NCBI RefSeq assembly: GCF_002109495.1
Contig: NZ_LVJN01000019.1
Coordinates: forward strand, 186,001-250,000
From: Magnetofaba australis IT-1
Lineage (GTDB): Bacteria > Pseudomonadota > Magnetococcia > Magnetococcales > Magnetococcaceae
Direction: 5' to 3'
DNA length: 64,000 bases
Shown: piece by piece, positions 33,549-48,500 of the stretch
Layout: each line of letters opens with the position of its first letter
Numbering within the stretch: position 1 is the stretch's first letter
Program-made: the position numbers and the translations under genes
Notes under the pieces: generated by a model
Databases searched by the model: none
What the model saw: the letters and a program-made list of their open reading frames with translations, nothing else
Told to the model about the DNA's origin: nothing

Positions 33549-36500
33549 ATGAGTCGTCGCCTGACAAAACAACCGCGTCCCCAAGCGTCAAGCGCCCGCG
33601 GGACAGAGCAAGCGCCCAATGCGCTGGGCTGTCTGGCCGAGGTGCTGGAGGAGCGCATCTTCCTGTCGGCGGATATCCTGGCGGCAGCGGCGCTGGCCCA
33701 CGACGCGCAGACGGCGGATATCGACGCCGATCTGGCCGCGCAGGAGGCCGCCGACGCCGCCACGCTGCATCTGACCCCGGATCAGCCGCTGCTGCCCGCC
33801 GACGCCGCGCTGCGCATCGACGCGTCGACCACCTTGAACGGAACCGGCGCGGTGCAGGGCGCGGTGCTCAATGACGGCGTGGTCAGTCCGGGCAACTCGC
33901 CGGGCATCATCACCCAGGACGCCTACACCCAATCCAGCGGCGCGACGCTGCAGATCGAGATTGGCGGGCTCACCGCCGGTCCCGGCGTCGAAGTGGTCGA
34001 CGACGGCTACGACCAGTTGCAGATCACCGGCGCGGCGGACCTGGCCGGTTCGCTGGAGATCACCCTGCTCAACGACTTTCTGCCCGAGGTGGGGCAGACA
34101 TTCGACATTCTGACCTTTGGTTCGGTCAATGGCGCGTTTGAGGACGCCACCGGCCTGTTCGGCTTTGGCGACGGCTCGCTCTACTTCGACATCGAGCAGT
34201 ATGACGACCGCCTCAGCCTGGAGGTCAAACAGGTCAACGGCGGCCTGCTGGGCATCGAGACCGATGACGCGGCGGCCAACACCGCGCTGGGCATGCAGTT
34301 CAACAGCGACTACTTCGCCAATACCCTGGCCGATCCCTTCAGCGGCGTGGCCACCTTCCACATCAGCGACTTCATCCATGTGCACGGGGCCTTCAATCTG
34401 GAGACCTCGTGGGAGACGGTGACGGCGCAGAACGGCAGCGGCGGCGATCTGTTCGGCTACGGCCCGGTGATTGAGGATCAACTCACCGCCGCCATCAAGA
34501 TCGGCCTGTCCAACGCCGACGCCTTTATCGGCATCGGCGGCGACTACGTCACCGCCTGGGACGCCGACCCCCTCACCGACGCCGATGGCGACGGCGACCC
34601 CACCAACGACCACACCTTCAACTCTGAGGCGGTGGGGTTGTGGATGGAGGATCTCGACCTGGCCATGGTCGATTTCCTTTCGGTCAATCCGTTCCTGCCC
34701 GACTACTCTGCGCTCAAGGCCAGCGCATCCCACGCCGAGTTCGTCGGCGTCGATGGTCTGACTTTCGCTGGCGACGGCGTCACCATCGAGTACAACGAGG
34801 GCGAGACTTGGGCCTTCGGGCGCGGCATTCCGGCGGTGGATTTCCTCACCACCTATGGAACCGGCATGGAGATCAGCGCCGGGGCGGAGACCTTCCTGCT
34901 GGACTTCGACGGCGCCTACGTCAATCGCGTCAATGTGCAGAGCGGCGTGCTGGCGCTGTCGGATTACCTCTACGTGACCGGCGGCTTCGGCTTTGAAGAG
35001 GGGCCAATCACCAATTTCGACGTCAACACCGGCCTCTCCGCCGACGCAGTGGATATCGGTCACCCGCTGGTGACCGCCTGTGCGGACCTGATGGACTCTC
35101 TGGGCATTATGGACGATCCGCTGCGGATCGAAGATATGCCCATGGCCTCCATGAGCATCGGCATCAGCAATGGCTACGGCTTCTTCGGCTATGCGCCGGG
35201 GGATTTCCTCATCTCCGACGCCGATCTGCTGGCCGATGACCCCGACGCCGTGGCCACGTGGGATCTGGATGGCGACGGCAACGCCGCCAACGATTTCGAA
35301 CTCAACCCCGACGCCGCCGGATTGGCGCTGACCGGCATCAACGGCGCCTACGCTTTCCTCGAGCCCATCGCCTCGCGCGCGCCCATCACCGGCGCGTTTC
35401 TGCCGTCGTTCTACGCCGCCAAACTGGATGTGGACGCCGCCGATCTGGTGGGGGTGGATGGGGTGGAATTCAGCGCCCAGGGGCTGTCGGTTGAGGTCAA
35501 TAGCGGCGAGACCTGGCCATTCGGCTACGGCCCCGGCGCGGTGGATTTCGCCTCCTCATTCCTCAGCGAGGATCTTAACAACGACGGCCTGCTCACCACC
35601 GAGGACGTCAACGGCAACGGCGTGCTGGACGCCGGTGAGGATCTGGACAACGACGGCGTGCTGGACAGCGAAGATCGCGACAACGACGGCAAGCTGGATC
35701 CGGCCGGCTTTGAGGTGGTCGCGGGCGGGCAGTCGCTCTATCTGGACTTCGACGGCAACGAGCGCTTCGGCGTCTCGGTGGACAACGCTACGCTCACGGT
35801 GGGCGACTATCTGCACGTCTCCGGCGCGTTTGCGTTTGAGAAGGGGCCGACTTATCAGATCGACGCCGCCACCGGTCTGCCCGCCGCCATCGCCGACGGC
35901 TCGCACCCGCTCTCGGGGATGTACTCCGGGCTGCTGTCGGCCATGGGCATCACCGATGACCCCACCTGGATCGACAACATGGAGGTGGCGGCGCTGTCGG
36001 TGAGCGTGTCCGACGCCTACGGCTTCGCCGGAGTGGTGGAGGGGGATTACCACATCTCCGACGCCGATTTCGCCGCCCAGTATCCCGATCTGGCCCACAC
36101 CTGGGACGCCGACGGCGATGGCGACGCCAGCAACGACTACGAGATCAACCCCAACGCCATGGGGCTGATGCTGGAGGGGATCGCCGGCGCCTATGTGTTG
36201 ATGGAGCCGACTCTGGCGGCCAATCTGGGCTATGGCGCGCTGCTGCCCACCTTCTACGCCGCGCGCCTGGACGCCCAGCGCGTGGCCACTGTGGGCCTGG
36301 ACGAGTTCGAGTTGGAGGCCAACAACATCGCGGTGAAGGTCAACAGCGGCTCCACCTGGCTGGGCGGGCTGGGGCCCCCGGCCATCGACTGGGCCGCCAG
36401 CTTCCCGGCGGAGACCACCGATGACGACGGCGACGGCAAGATCGACCCGGCGGGCTTTGAAGTCCCGGCCTCGGATCTGGCCACGCCGGTCTATATCGAC

Positions 36501-39500
36501 TTTGACGGCAACGAGCGCTTTGGCGTCTATGTGGAGAGCGCGCGCCTGACCATCGCCGACTATCTGCACCTGTCCGGCTCGTTCGCCTTTGAGCGCGGCC
36601 CCACCTACATGGTCAACGCCGCCACCGGCCTGCCGTCGGACATCGCCGATGGCTCGCACCCGCTCTCCGGGGCCTACTCCGGCCTGCTGTCGGCGCTGGG
36701 CATCACCGACGATCCGTCCTACATCACCGGCACGGAAGCCGCCTCCATGACCATCGGCATGGCCAATGTGTATGGCTTTGCCGGGTATGCGCCGGGCGGT
36801 TACTTCCTCTGCGACGCCGATATTCTGGCCGCCGATCCCGACGCCGTCCTCACTGAGGACAGCGATGGTGACGGCAACGCCGCCAACGACTACGAGATCA
36901 ACCCCGACGCCACCGGCTTTTCCATCAACGGCGTGACCGGCGGCGTGGTGATGATGGAGCCCACGGCGGCGGCGCTGCCCGGCTATGGCGGCCTGCTGCC
37001 CAACTTCTACGCCGCACTGCTCAATGTGGAGAGCGCCGGGTTGGTGGGCTTCGACGGTCTGACCCTGGACGCCACGGGCATCCAAGTGAAGCTCAACAGC
37101 GCCGATGCGTGGTTGGGCGGTTTGGGGCCTCCCGCCATCGACTGGGCCGCCAGCTTCCCGGCGGAGACCACGGACGACGACGGCGACGGCAAAATCGATC
37201 CGGTGGGCTTTGAGATCAACACCGGCGATCCGCTCAATCCGGTCTACATCGACTTCGACGGCAACGAGCGTTTTGGCGTCTATGTAGATCAGGGCATTCT
37301 GCAGATCAGCGACTACCTCACCGTGGTGGGCGGCTTCGCCTTCGAGCGCGGCCCCACTACGCAGGTGAACATCAAGACCGGCCTGCCCACCGACCTGGAT
37401 TCGGTGGCGCCGGGCGGCTTTGTGGATCTGGCCAATAGCCTGGGAACCGGCCTGTCCGCTGACTACCAGACGATCACCGGCCTGGAGGTGGCGCTCACCA
37501 CCGTGGGGGTCTCCAACGCCTACGGCTTCTTTGGTCAGGCCGAGGGGGGCTACTTCCTCAGCGATGCGGCGCTGCTGGCCGCCGACCCCGGCGCGGCGCT
37601 CACCGAGGACACCGACGGCGACGGCGACGCGACTAACGACTACGAGATCAACCCCAACGCCATCGGCTTCCAGTTCACCGACATCGACCTGGGGCTGGCG
37701 CTGCTGGACCCCACGCAAGCCATCGCCATTGCGCCGTCGCTGTTCGCCGGTAAGGCGCAGGTCAGCTCCGCCGGGCTGGTGGGCATCGACGGCGTCACCG
37801 CGCAGGCGTTCGATCTGACGCTGAATCTCAACGGCGGCTCAGCGTGGTTCGCCAGTCCGCCGGGGATGGATCCGTTCATCCCGGCGGTGGATTTCGCTTC
37901 CAGCTTTGCCGCCGAGACCGATACGGACAGCGACGGCGACGGCAAGATCGACCCGGCGGGGCTGGAGATCGCCACCGGCGGCGATCCCCTCTATCTGGAC
38001 TTCGACGACCGCATCGTGCAGGCCAAGACCGCCTGGGCGGAGCTGGAGATTGGCGGCGCGCTGGGACTCTATGGCGCGGCGGCGTTCACCTGGGGCGCCA
38101 CCGAGACGGTTAACCTGACCAATGGCGGAACCCGCACAGTTACGACCCTCTCGGTAGGGATCTCCAACGCCTACGGCTTCATGGGCTATGACGGTCCCTA
38201 CAAAGCCGATACCGACGGCGACCACGACATCGACGCCGACGATGCGGTCAACGGCGCGGCGGTGGGGCTGTCGGTGGAGAACGTCACCGGCGGCTTCGTG
38301 CTGATGAAGTCCACCGAACTGCTCAACCCCGGCGCCTTCGCGGCGGGCAAATTGAGCGTTGATTATATGGGTTTGGTGGGGGTGGATGGCGTCACCGCCA
38401 ACGCCCAGGCCATGGATCTGCAATTCAACCTTGGCCTGGGGTTGGCGGAGGGCGTGGCGGCGGTGGACTTCACCCAGATGGAAGGCGGCGCCTTCCTGGT
38501 GGAGACCGGCGATCCCGACGCGCTCATCTCCCTGGATTTCTCCGAGCTGTACCTGAAAGCCTCCGGCGTGGTGGAGATGGGGCTGGCGGTGGCGGGCGAA
38601 GAGCTGTATGGCCTGAGCGGCGCCATGGAGTTCGAACTGGCGGGCGATGCGCTACAGGTCTACGCCGACGCCGAACTCACCATCGGTCTGGGCGACGCCA
38701 CCCTGTTCACCCTGGACGCCACCGGCCTGGTGCTGCTGGAGGAGAACGGCTTTGCCCTGAAGCTGGACGCCGGACTCGCCGCCGACGGACTGGACGCCCT
38801 GGGCCTCTCCCTAAGCGCCGACTTCCTGATTCAGGCCAACACCCTGATGCGGGATATCGTCTACGATCTGCCGGATGAATTTCCCGACGTGGACGGCCTG
38901 CGCAGCATCACCATCAGCGCTGCGCCGCCCATCGACGGCGCGTTTGCGCAGCCCTACTTCCTCGCCGACGCCCAGGGCAGCCTGGAGGTGGTGGGGGCGT
39001 TCGAACTGGTGGGGGCGTTCAAATTCCTCTTCTCGGCCCAGGTCACCGAACTGCACATCGCCGCTTCGCTGCCGCAGTTCGAGGCGCTGCTGCTGCGCGC
39101 CTCCATCACCGCCACCGCGCAGCTCTACGCCTTTGACCCCAATCCGGGGCTGGCCATCGATGCGGCGGTGGCCACCGAGTTCATGGCGGGCTCCTCCTGG
39201 GGCATCGGCGGGGTGTTCGACCTCAACGCCGATCTGCGCCTGCAGATGAACACCCGCTCGGTCACCACCATGGGCATCGCCGCCAACCTCTACCGGGTGG
39301 ACCTGTCCAACCTGGAGGTGAGCCTGCTGGGCGTGCTGGATATGCAGGGTTCGGCCTACGTCGAAGTCAGCAGCGGCGTGCTGCGCATCCAGGTGGTGGA
39401 GCTCACCGCCGACTTCTTCGGCGTGGCCTCCATGTCGGTCTCCGGCTTCTTCAACTCCCTGGGCGATTTCGCCCTCAATCTCTCCGGCGGGCTGGAGATC

Positions 39501-42500
39501 GGCACCTCGTCGTTCGGCGTATGGGGCGGCGGCGAGCTGTCCATCTCCTACGTCAACCAGGTGCTGGACATCCACGGCTCCATGGGCGCCGGGGCCAAGC
39601 TGTTCGGCATCAGCCTGAACCTGCCATCGCTCAATTTCGACTACAACAGCGGCTCGGGCGATCTGTCCATCAGCATCACCGTGAAGATCGACCTGGGGCT
39701 GTTCGAGATCAGCAAAACGGTGGGCTTCACCATCGGCAACTTCAAGATCCCCACCGTCTATCTGGCGGGCAGCGTCGACAATCCCACCAGCTTCAGCGGC
39801 GGCGAGTTGCACCTGAACATGGGCGATCGGGCGGGGTCGCGCAACTTCGCCGAAAACGATACGGTGGAGCACTTCTCCATCATCCACATGGACACCGACG
39901 CCTACGGCAATCCGGTCGCCAGCGTGGCGGGCAATGAGACCGTGCTGGTGATCGGCATGGGGCGGCGGCAGATCTTCTCCGGGGTCTCCAAAATCGTCGC
40001 CGATGGCGGCACGGATTTCGACTACATCGAGACCGTGGGCGTGCTCTCGGATGTGGATCTGTTCGGCGGCGTGGACGAAGACGCGCCCTGGAGCGGGGCC
40101 TATCTGATCCACGGCGGCAGCGGCGCGGGCCGTCTGGAGGGGGGCGAGGGCAACGACCTGCTGGTGGGCGGCTCCGGCGACGATACCTTCATCTTCCAGG
40201 ACAACTTCGGCACTGACGAATTCCGCGACGCGGGCGGGGCCAACACCCTGGACTTCTCCGCCGTCTCCATGGGCTTAAGCGGCGAAATCAGCGCCGAGCG
40301 CGCGCAGTTGACCGGCTACTATGAACAAGAGGTGGAGGGCAGCGAGGTTCCCGACTACATCCTCACCGGCCTCAACGTCACCGACGCCCTGGCCGACGCC
40401 AACGGCGGCGCGGCCAACACCATCAAGCTGGGCGCGGGCAGCGACAGCGTCACCGTCACCGCCGACAGCAATGATGTGACCATCACCGACGCGGGCGGCG
40501 ACTGGGACGTGGTGCATCTGCAACTGGACGCCGCCAGCCACGACCTGCTGTTTAACGGCAACCACATCACCAACGGCGCCCAGGGCATCGACTTCGACGC
40601 CGGGTTGGAGCGCTTTGGCGTCATTGACTACGGCGCCGACATCACCCTGCGCAGCGCGAGCGCCAATCTGGACATGGGCGATGTGGGGCTGTGGATCAGC
40701 GGTCAGTCCATCGACCTGCAAACCGATATCACCGGCCCCCACATCGTGCTGGAGAGCCGCGACACCCTCATCATCGACCAGCAGTTGCACGCCAAGAATA
40801 ACGGCTACATCGACGTGCGCGCGGTGGGCGACGGCGCCGATATCGATCTGCGCGTAGCGCCGGTAATTTCGGCGGGTACAGCGGTGACTGGCGACGGCGC
40901 GGGCTGGATGCGCTTTGTCGCCCCTGACGGCGACATTCTGCGCACCCCGGGGCTCACCTTCCAGGGCGCGGGCAGCCATCTGATTCTCAAAGCCAAAGGC
41001 TTCGCCAGCTCGGCCATCGACCCGCTGCTCACCGACGTGGCTGCGCTCACCCTCAATGTGGCCCCCGGCGGCGCGGGCGAGATCTTCCTGCAGGAGGCCG
41101 ACAGCCTCACCCTGACCTCGCTTGACTATGGCCTGCAGGAGATTCCGCAGGAGGTGGTTCCCGGGGTGGAGCCGCCGCCGCCGCAGTATGAACACGTGCA
41201 CGACAACCCCGGTCTGTTCATCCCCAGCGTGGGCCACGCCTGGGCCGACGCCATGAACTGGGTGACGACGGCGGGTTCCGAGTGGGTGGCCAGCGTGCAG
41301 GATGGCGATGACGCCTATGCCCTCTCGGCCAGCGGCGCGGTGAGCATCACCCTCACCAGCCGCGATGCGCAGCTCACCCTGGAGTCCGGCGCCATCGAAA
41401 CCACCTCGGCTTCGGCGGGGGTGACCTTCATCGCCGACGAGATCGATTTTGTCTCCGGCGAGGATCAGGTGCGCGGCGCGGGGGTGCTGACCATCCGCAG
41501 CTATACCGACCTGTACAACTACCGCATCGGCTCGGCGGGCGAGCAATGGGGCGGCGATGACCGCAGCTTCCTCACCGCCGACGAGGATATCAACACCAAC
41601 GGCGTGCTGGATGACGGCGAAGATCTCAATGGCGACGGGGTGCTCAACTCCAGCAGCCTGGACCTCTCCATGGTGGATCTGGCGGCGCTGCAGGATGGCT
41701 TTACCCGCATCGAGATCGGCCATCAGTTTGCCGGTTCCGACATGTTCATTGGCGACGCCGAGGACGCCCTTGTGGTCAAAGGCTCTCAGGCCGAGCGCGT
41801 GGTCAACGCCGCCATTCGCGATGAGATGGTCTTCACCACCGAGGATCTCACCATCGTCGGCGACGTGCAGGCCCCGGGCGGCCATCTCACCTTCAACGTC
41901 GATGGCAACTTGACGCTGCAGTCGAAGAATCTGCACGACCCCGAAGGGCTGCCCGACGCCGGGGTCAGCGGGACCGATTTGACCTTCAACGTGGCCGAAC
42001 AGATTCTCGTCGGCGGCTGGATCGAGGGCGAGAACGCGGTGGTGATCAACATCACCGGCACCACCGGCCTGGGCAATATCATCGACCACGATGACGGCCT
42101 CAACAGCCTCACCACTGACCTGGGCAGCCGCATCGAAATCACCGGCGCGGGCGGGGTGCTGGACATCAACGCCAGCCAGAGCGTGAAGATCGCCGGATCG
42201 GTGATCGCCTCCGGCGCGGGCGGGTTGGCGGACGTGTATGGCGCCACCGGCCTGAGCCTGCTGGAGGGGGGCATCCTCTCCGCCTCCGCTGACGGCGCTA
42301 CGGTGGATGCGCGCTCGGGGACCTATCTGCACACCGAGGGCGGCAGCGCTGTGATGGCGGGGGTGGCGTTCGACAACAGCAGCGGCGCGCCGGTGGCGCA
42401 GATCATCGGCGCCGACGCCAGCGTGAGCCTCTCGGCTGCGCGCGATGTGTGGATTGCCGGCAGCGTGACCAGCAGCGGCGCGCTCTCCATTGAGGGCGGG

Positions 42501-45500
42501 GCCAAATTCCATACCCATCTGGACTACTTCCAGGCCCTGGACGCCGACCATCCGCTGGTTGGCCACTCCGGCTTCGGCCTGATGGTCACCGGGACCATCA
42601 CCGCGTTGCAGGACAACGCCACCCTGACCCTGGCCTCCGCCGATGACCTGATCTTCCGCGGCAACGTCAACGTCACCGGCGCGAACGGCAATCTGGTGTT
42701 GGACTCCGATAGCTGGATCTATTACGAGGGCGCCGCCGACGTCAATGGCGATATCAGCGTGGCTGCGCGCGGGGCCAATAGCGACGGCGTGAGCTTCTAC
42801 CTGCACGAAGCGGCGCTGTTCAACACCAATCAGGCGGGCTCCAGCATCACGGTGAGCGGCGCCGAAGATATTGAACTCTATGGCTCGTTTGTGGCCGGGG
42901 GGAGCATCGGCGCGGGAGGCGTCAGCTTCGCCGGAGCCGACTCCACGGTGAGCGTCACGGCGGGTGAGCAACTGCTGCTCACTGCCGGGGTGATGGCCAG
43001 CGGCGTGGTGGATCTGCACGGCGGAACCGCCGGGGCCGATGACAATGGCTTGGGCTTGATCATCGCCACATCCGGCGGCGTTACCGTCTCCGGCCACACC
43101 ACGGCGGGTAGCGGCGCGCAAGCCACAGTGCGTTCGGATTCCGGCCTGCAGATGATGGGGCGGGTGATCGCCGGGGCCAATGTGGAGCAGATCCGCGATG
43201 GCGACGGCAATCTGCTCAGCGAGAATTTCACTTGGTCCGCCGAGTCGGCCACGGCGCGCATCGAGGCCGCCGGGCAGGCGATGATCGGCGGGACCACGAC
43301 CGATAGCAATAACGACCCGGTGGTGGTGGGCGGAAGCGTCATCGCCAATCAGCAAGTGGAGATCGTCGGCGGGAGCAGCGATGACGGCTATGGGGTGATC
43401 GTGCAGGGGGCCAGCGCGGTCTCGGCGCACAACGCCGCAGCGCACATTCTCATTGACGCGACCGACGGCGCCGACATCCAGGGCATGATCGCCTCCGGCG
43501 GCGATGTGGTCGCCATTCGCGACGCGGCGGGCGGCTATCTGGGGCGGGAGTTCCAGAATCTGGGCGGGGCCTCGACCCTGCGCATCGAGGCCGACCGTCA
43601 GGTGCGCCTGGGCACCTATGTGCAGGCCGGGCAAACCATCGACGTGGTGGGCGGCGCCGATCCCAATGACGACACGGTCTCGGGCATTCGCCTGCTGGGC
43701 TCGGCGCAATTGTCCACTTGGATGGACGACGCCAGCATCAACCTCAACGCCTCCGGCGCGGTGGAGATTCTGGCCCCGGGTCATGTCAACGAGATCGCCA
43801 GCGCCCAATGGGCGGTGAGCAATAGCGGTCAGCTCAACAGCGACGTGACCCTGCAACTGAGCATCGACCGGGTGGACTTCCAGGTGGCGGGCAGCGTGAC
43901 CATCAGCGCCGCGAGCGCCGCCGACAACGCCACTCTCAACGATCTGCTGGCCGACATCCAGAGCGCCCTGGCCGACGCCAGCTTCAGCGTGGTCAGCTCC
44001 AACAACGCCGACCACGCGGTGGGCTCGGTCTACCAGATGGACGCGGGCAACCCCGACGTGGAGATGGCTCTGCGCGACGGGCGCATCCTGTTCACCTCGC
44101 CCTATGCGATCGGTCTGGGCGCGGGGTCGACTGGGGCGGAACAACTGGGTCTGAGTCAACTGGCCAGCGGCGACGCCGCCTCCGAACGGGTCTACGCCCT
44201 GCAAGCGGCGCAGAGCGGTGCGGTGATCAACATCGGCGCGCCGGACGGCCCCAACGGCAAGCTCTACATCGGCGGCAAGGTGCAGGCCTACAGCGCCATC
44301 AACCTCTACTCCGGTCAATCCGCCGACGGCGTGGATATCGACCTGGACTGGACCGGCTCGCTGGAGACGGTGGCGGGCTCCATTGCGCTCAACGCCGGGG
44401 TGGTGGGTGAGATCAAGGGCGATCTCTACGCGGGCGGCGACGGCTCCGACGTGATTCTGCACTCGGACCAGAGTTTGACCCTGCGCGGCTCGGTGACGGC
44501 GGCGGACCAGATCCTGATTAGCGGCGGAACCAACGTCACTGCGGACGAAGTGAGCGTCACCACCGAGAGCACCAGCCGTCTGAATACGCTTTCGGCCAGC
44601 GGCGAGATTCACGTTACCGGCGTCAATGACGTGGTGATCAACAGCGCCATCGGTCCCGATAGCGCCGGGTTGGCCCTCATCGAACTGGGCTCGACCAGCG
44701 GAACTCTCACCGTGACCCAGGAGTCGGGCTGGATTCAGACCGACGCGGCGATCCGCTTTACCGGCCTGGACGTGGATATCGCCGGGGTGGTGAAGTCCAG
44801 CGGCGCCACCGCCGACCCGGATGATTTTGAAGTGAGCATCGCAGTCTCCGGCGTTGCCGAGCTGCACGGCGACTTCGAACTGGCCGGGTCGATGTCCGTG
44901 CATGCGGACAACAAAGTCCTCATCTACAACACCGACATCGCCGCCATGGCAACGGGCGCGCGACTGCTGGTCACCAGCGCCAACGATATTCAGTTGGGCC
45001 AAATCGCTGCGGGCGCCGGGGACCAGGGCCAGGACATCCAGCAGGGCGCCACCCTACGCGCCGAGGCGGGCGTCACCCTTACCGCTGCCGATTTGGTGGA
45101 GATCCAGTCCGGCGCCCGGGTGATGAGCGCGGGCGTGGATTCGGTGGCGCAGATCAACGCCGCCAATCTGAACCTCATCGGCGGGATCTATGCGGGCGCC
45201 GATGTGGACGCCAATGACGCCCTGGTGTGGAGTGGAAGCGGCGCGGTGGCCGACGTCAATATCCGCGAATCGGTGGTGTTGGGCGGCCAAAACGTGGATG
45301 AAACCGGTGCGGCGGTTACCCGCGGCGGTCTGCTCAAGGGCCTGAGCGGCGTGGATCTGGATATCGCCGATGGCGTGGCGACCACGGCGCTGGCCATGAA
45401 CAGTCTGTCGGCCATCGAGGCGGGCAGTGATATCGCCATCGACGCCGACCGCAATATTCAGATTCAGGGCCGCATTCAAGCGTTGGACGCCGATTCCACC

Positions 45501-48500
45501 GCCCGGGTGAGCAGCGACAAGATGATTCTGGTCAACGGTGTGGTCAGCGCCGAGGGCGCGCTCACCGTGGAGGCGGGAAGCGTGGCTTCCGGCGCATCGC
45601 TGGTGGTCTCCTCCCTGGTGTGGGGGACCGATGACCAGGGCGCGGCGGTCCTCACCAGCGGCGGCGTGCTGGATTCCGGCGCAGGTGGTCAGATTACCGT
45701 CAGCGCTGATGGCGACATGGTGATCGGCGGCGTGGTGGGGCAGTTGGACGTGGTCGATGGCGTCTCCGTCACCGACACCGCCGCCGTGACTGTGACGGCC
45801 ACGGGCGAGATCACCGTGGGCGGCGGCGTGTATGCCGAAGCCAGCGCGCGCTTGCAGGCGCTGGACGTCAACATTCTGCCCGGCGGCGTGGTCAAGAGCT
45901 TTGCCGCCGATTCGTCGGTGACCTTACGCGCCGACAATGCGATCTATCTGGCCGCCGAGGGCGGCGGGCTGGAGGCGGGGACCGCCGAGGCGGGGTCGCT
46001 GCTGCATCTGGCGGCGACCACGGTGCAGGTGGACGGCCATCTACTCAACCACGACGCCGCGGGCGGCCAAATTATCCTCAATGCCGCCACCCTGGTCGCC
46101 GTCACCGGGCAGGTGGATGGCGCGGCGGACATTCTGGCGCGCAGCGGCGTGGACCTGACCTGGAGCGAGGCGGTTCTCACCGGCGAGCTGGCGGTGGCGG
46201 AGCTGAATACGACGGGCGACATCTGGGTGCAGTCCGCCGGGCAACTCAACGCCGCCGGGGCCATCACCTTAACGGCGGGTGATCAGGTCTCCATCTCCGC
46301 CGCCCCGGCGCTGGGCGACGGGACCATCGCCCTGGCCAAACCGGTGGTGGTGATGCAGCCGGTCACGGTGGAGATCGTCACCGGCTACCAGGAGGTGGAG
46401 AACGGCTACATCGAGATCCCCGAGATCCAGTGGGTCACCACCGAGGTGACCGAAGAGGTGGGGCAGGTGTCGGTGAAGACCGGCAACATCGCCCACTTCA
46501 TGAGCATCACCCTGACCCAGGATGGCTACTACAACCCCAACGCCGCCACCGAGGCGGACAAATTCCGCGAGTACTTCGTGGAGGGGGTGGACTATCACAA
46601 CAGCGCCATCAACTGGAGCGGGACCACCGCGCCGGTGAGCAGCGCCAGCTTTGGCGAACTCAACGACCAGCAGCGCGACGTGCTGTTGGCGCAGTTGGGC
46701 TACATGCCGGTGTTCGATCTGAGCTACGCCAACGCCATCGAACGCACCACCGAATACGGCATCGTTTCGGAAACCGGTTGGAGCGATTGGGACAATCAAT
46801 GGAATACAGCGGTTGGCGGCGGCCAGTCGGCAGTGATCAATATTCAGACCAGCAACTGGGCGGATAAGTATCTGCGCGTGCCCAATGGCGTGCAGAGCGA
46901 ATTGCTGGATGTGCTCAACGTGGTCTCCACCGGCGCGCCGGTGACTTGGCAGGAGAGCGTGGGGCAGTGGCGCGAACACGCCGACGTCAATTACATTCAG
47001 GACCGCTCCTACTACACCTCCAAGGCCATTGTCTCCAGCGGCTACGAGGCGCTGCCCAACCCTGGCGAGTCCAGCAACCCCACCAAGACCACCTACTCCA
47101 TCGACTACGACGTCAGCGGGGTGATGCCCACCAATGGCGCGCAGGAGTACTCCCCGGGGCGCTGGCGGGTGGACTACATCGGCGGCAGCGGCGAGCGCGA
47201 ATACTCCATTAACGATGGCCGTGATGCGGGCTCCGGCGCCTCGGTGCGGTACAACGAGAATCCGCTGTTCACCACCGGCGCCTACGCCCTGGAAAGCGGC
47301 AACGGCGCCGAGAGCGACATACTGGGCGCGCGGGTGAACGCCCAAAGCGGCTTCGTCTCATCTACTGCGTTGCTCAGCGGCCAGTCCACCATCGCCACCC
47401 ACAGCAATATTCTGGTGGGGCAGGAGCTGCACTACAGCTATGACGATCGCACCATCGCCGTCTATAAAGGCAACCCGGCCAATACTGCGGAGGGGCTGAC
47501 GCTTAAGGAGGCGCACGATCAGGCGCTCAGTCTGGGCGGCAAGCTGGCCGAGCCCATGACGCAGGCGCAGCACGATAAGATCGTATCGTTGATAGCGGAG
47601 ATCCCGGAACTGACGGGAACCAGTAACGCTGACGCCTGGGGGTTGACCTGGATCGGTGTTTACGATGGCGCTTATAACGAAGAGTGGCATCATGAATACA
47701 TGGTGGGGACCGATGGCGTCGTCAATAACTTTATCTGGGCGTCGGACCCGCATACCGTATCGCCGCAGAAGGGGGATGACGTCTATGACAGCGTGGTGTG
47801 GGCGAATTGGGCCACAGGCGAACCGACTCATATAACCGGCGGAATCGGCGAGCATGGCGTAGTCATTGGCGGTAGCGGCACTGGAATTTTGGCCAACAAA
47901 TGGAATGACTTCTGGGCCGGACATGATTCAGGCGGCTATGCGGTGCAGTGGGATCCGCGTTGGAACGGCTCCTATCAGAACATCTACGAAACCCAATACG
48001 ACTACAACTACGACTGGACCTCGGTGTGGCGCGACATCGCCGATACGCGCCTGACCCTCACTTACGACTGGAGCGGCAACACCGAAGCCATCTGGGGAAC
48101 CCAGCCGGTCTACGAGACCCGCGAAGTGGAGACCGAGGTGGTCACCAGCCAGCAGGTGACCCAGTGGATCACCGCGCCCATCACCGCGGAGCAGACTTCG
48201 CTGCAGGCGGTGCGCCAGTACAGCAATGATCCGCCCAGTACGTTTGCCGAATTCGATAGCGAATCCCTTATCGCGGGCGGCGCGGTCGCCATTCAGAGCG
48301 GCGGCGACGCCGATTTCAGCGCGCTGATCGACGTCGGCGCCCTCAGCGTGAATGCGGGCGGCGCCATCACCCAGCAGGGGTTGGGGGTGGCCAGCGACCC
48401 CAGCGCCATCGCCGCGATCTCCACCATTACGGCGGACTCGGCGGTCAGCTTCAGCGCCGTGGGCGCCATCACCATCGCCGATTCGGCCGCTATCACGGTT

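Noticed and set aside
40275-45002. 1,575-codon minus-strand open frame opposite the LEPR-XLL gene
   Set aside because: It is an antisense shadow of high-GC repetitive sequence, with low-complexity translation and no family match.
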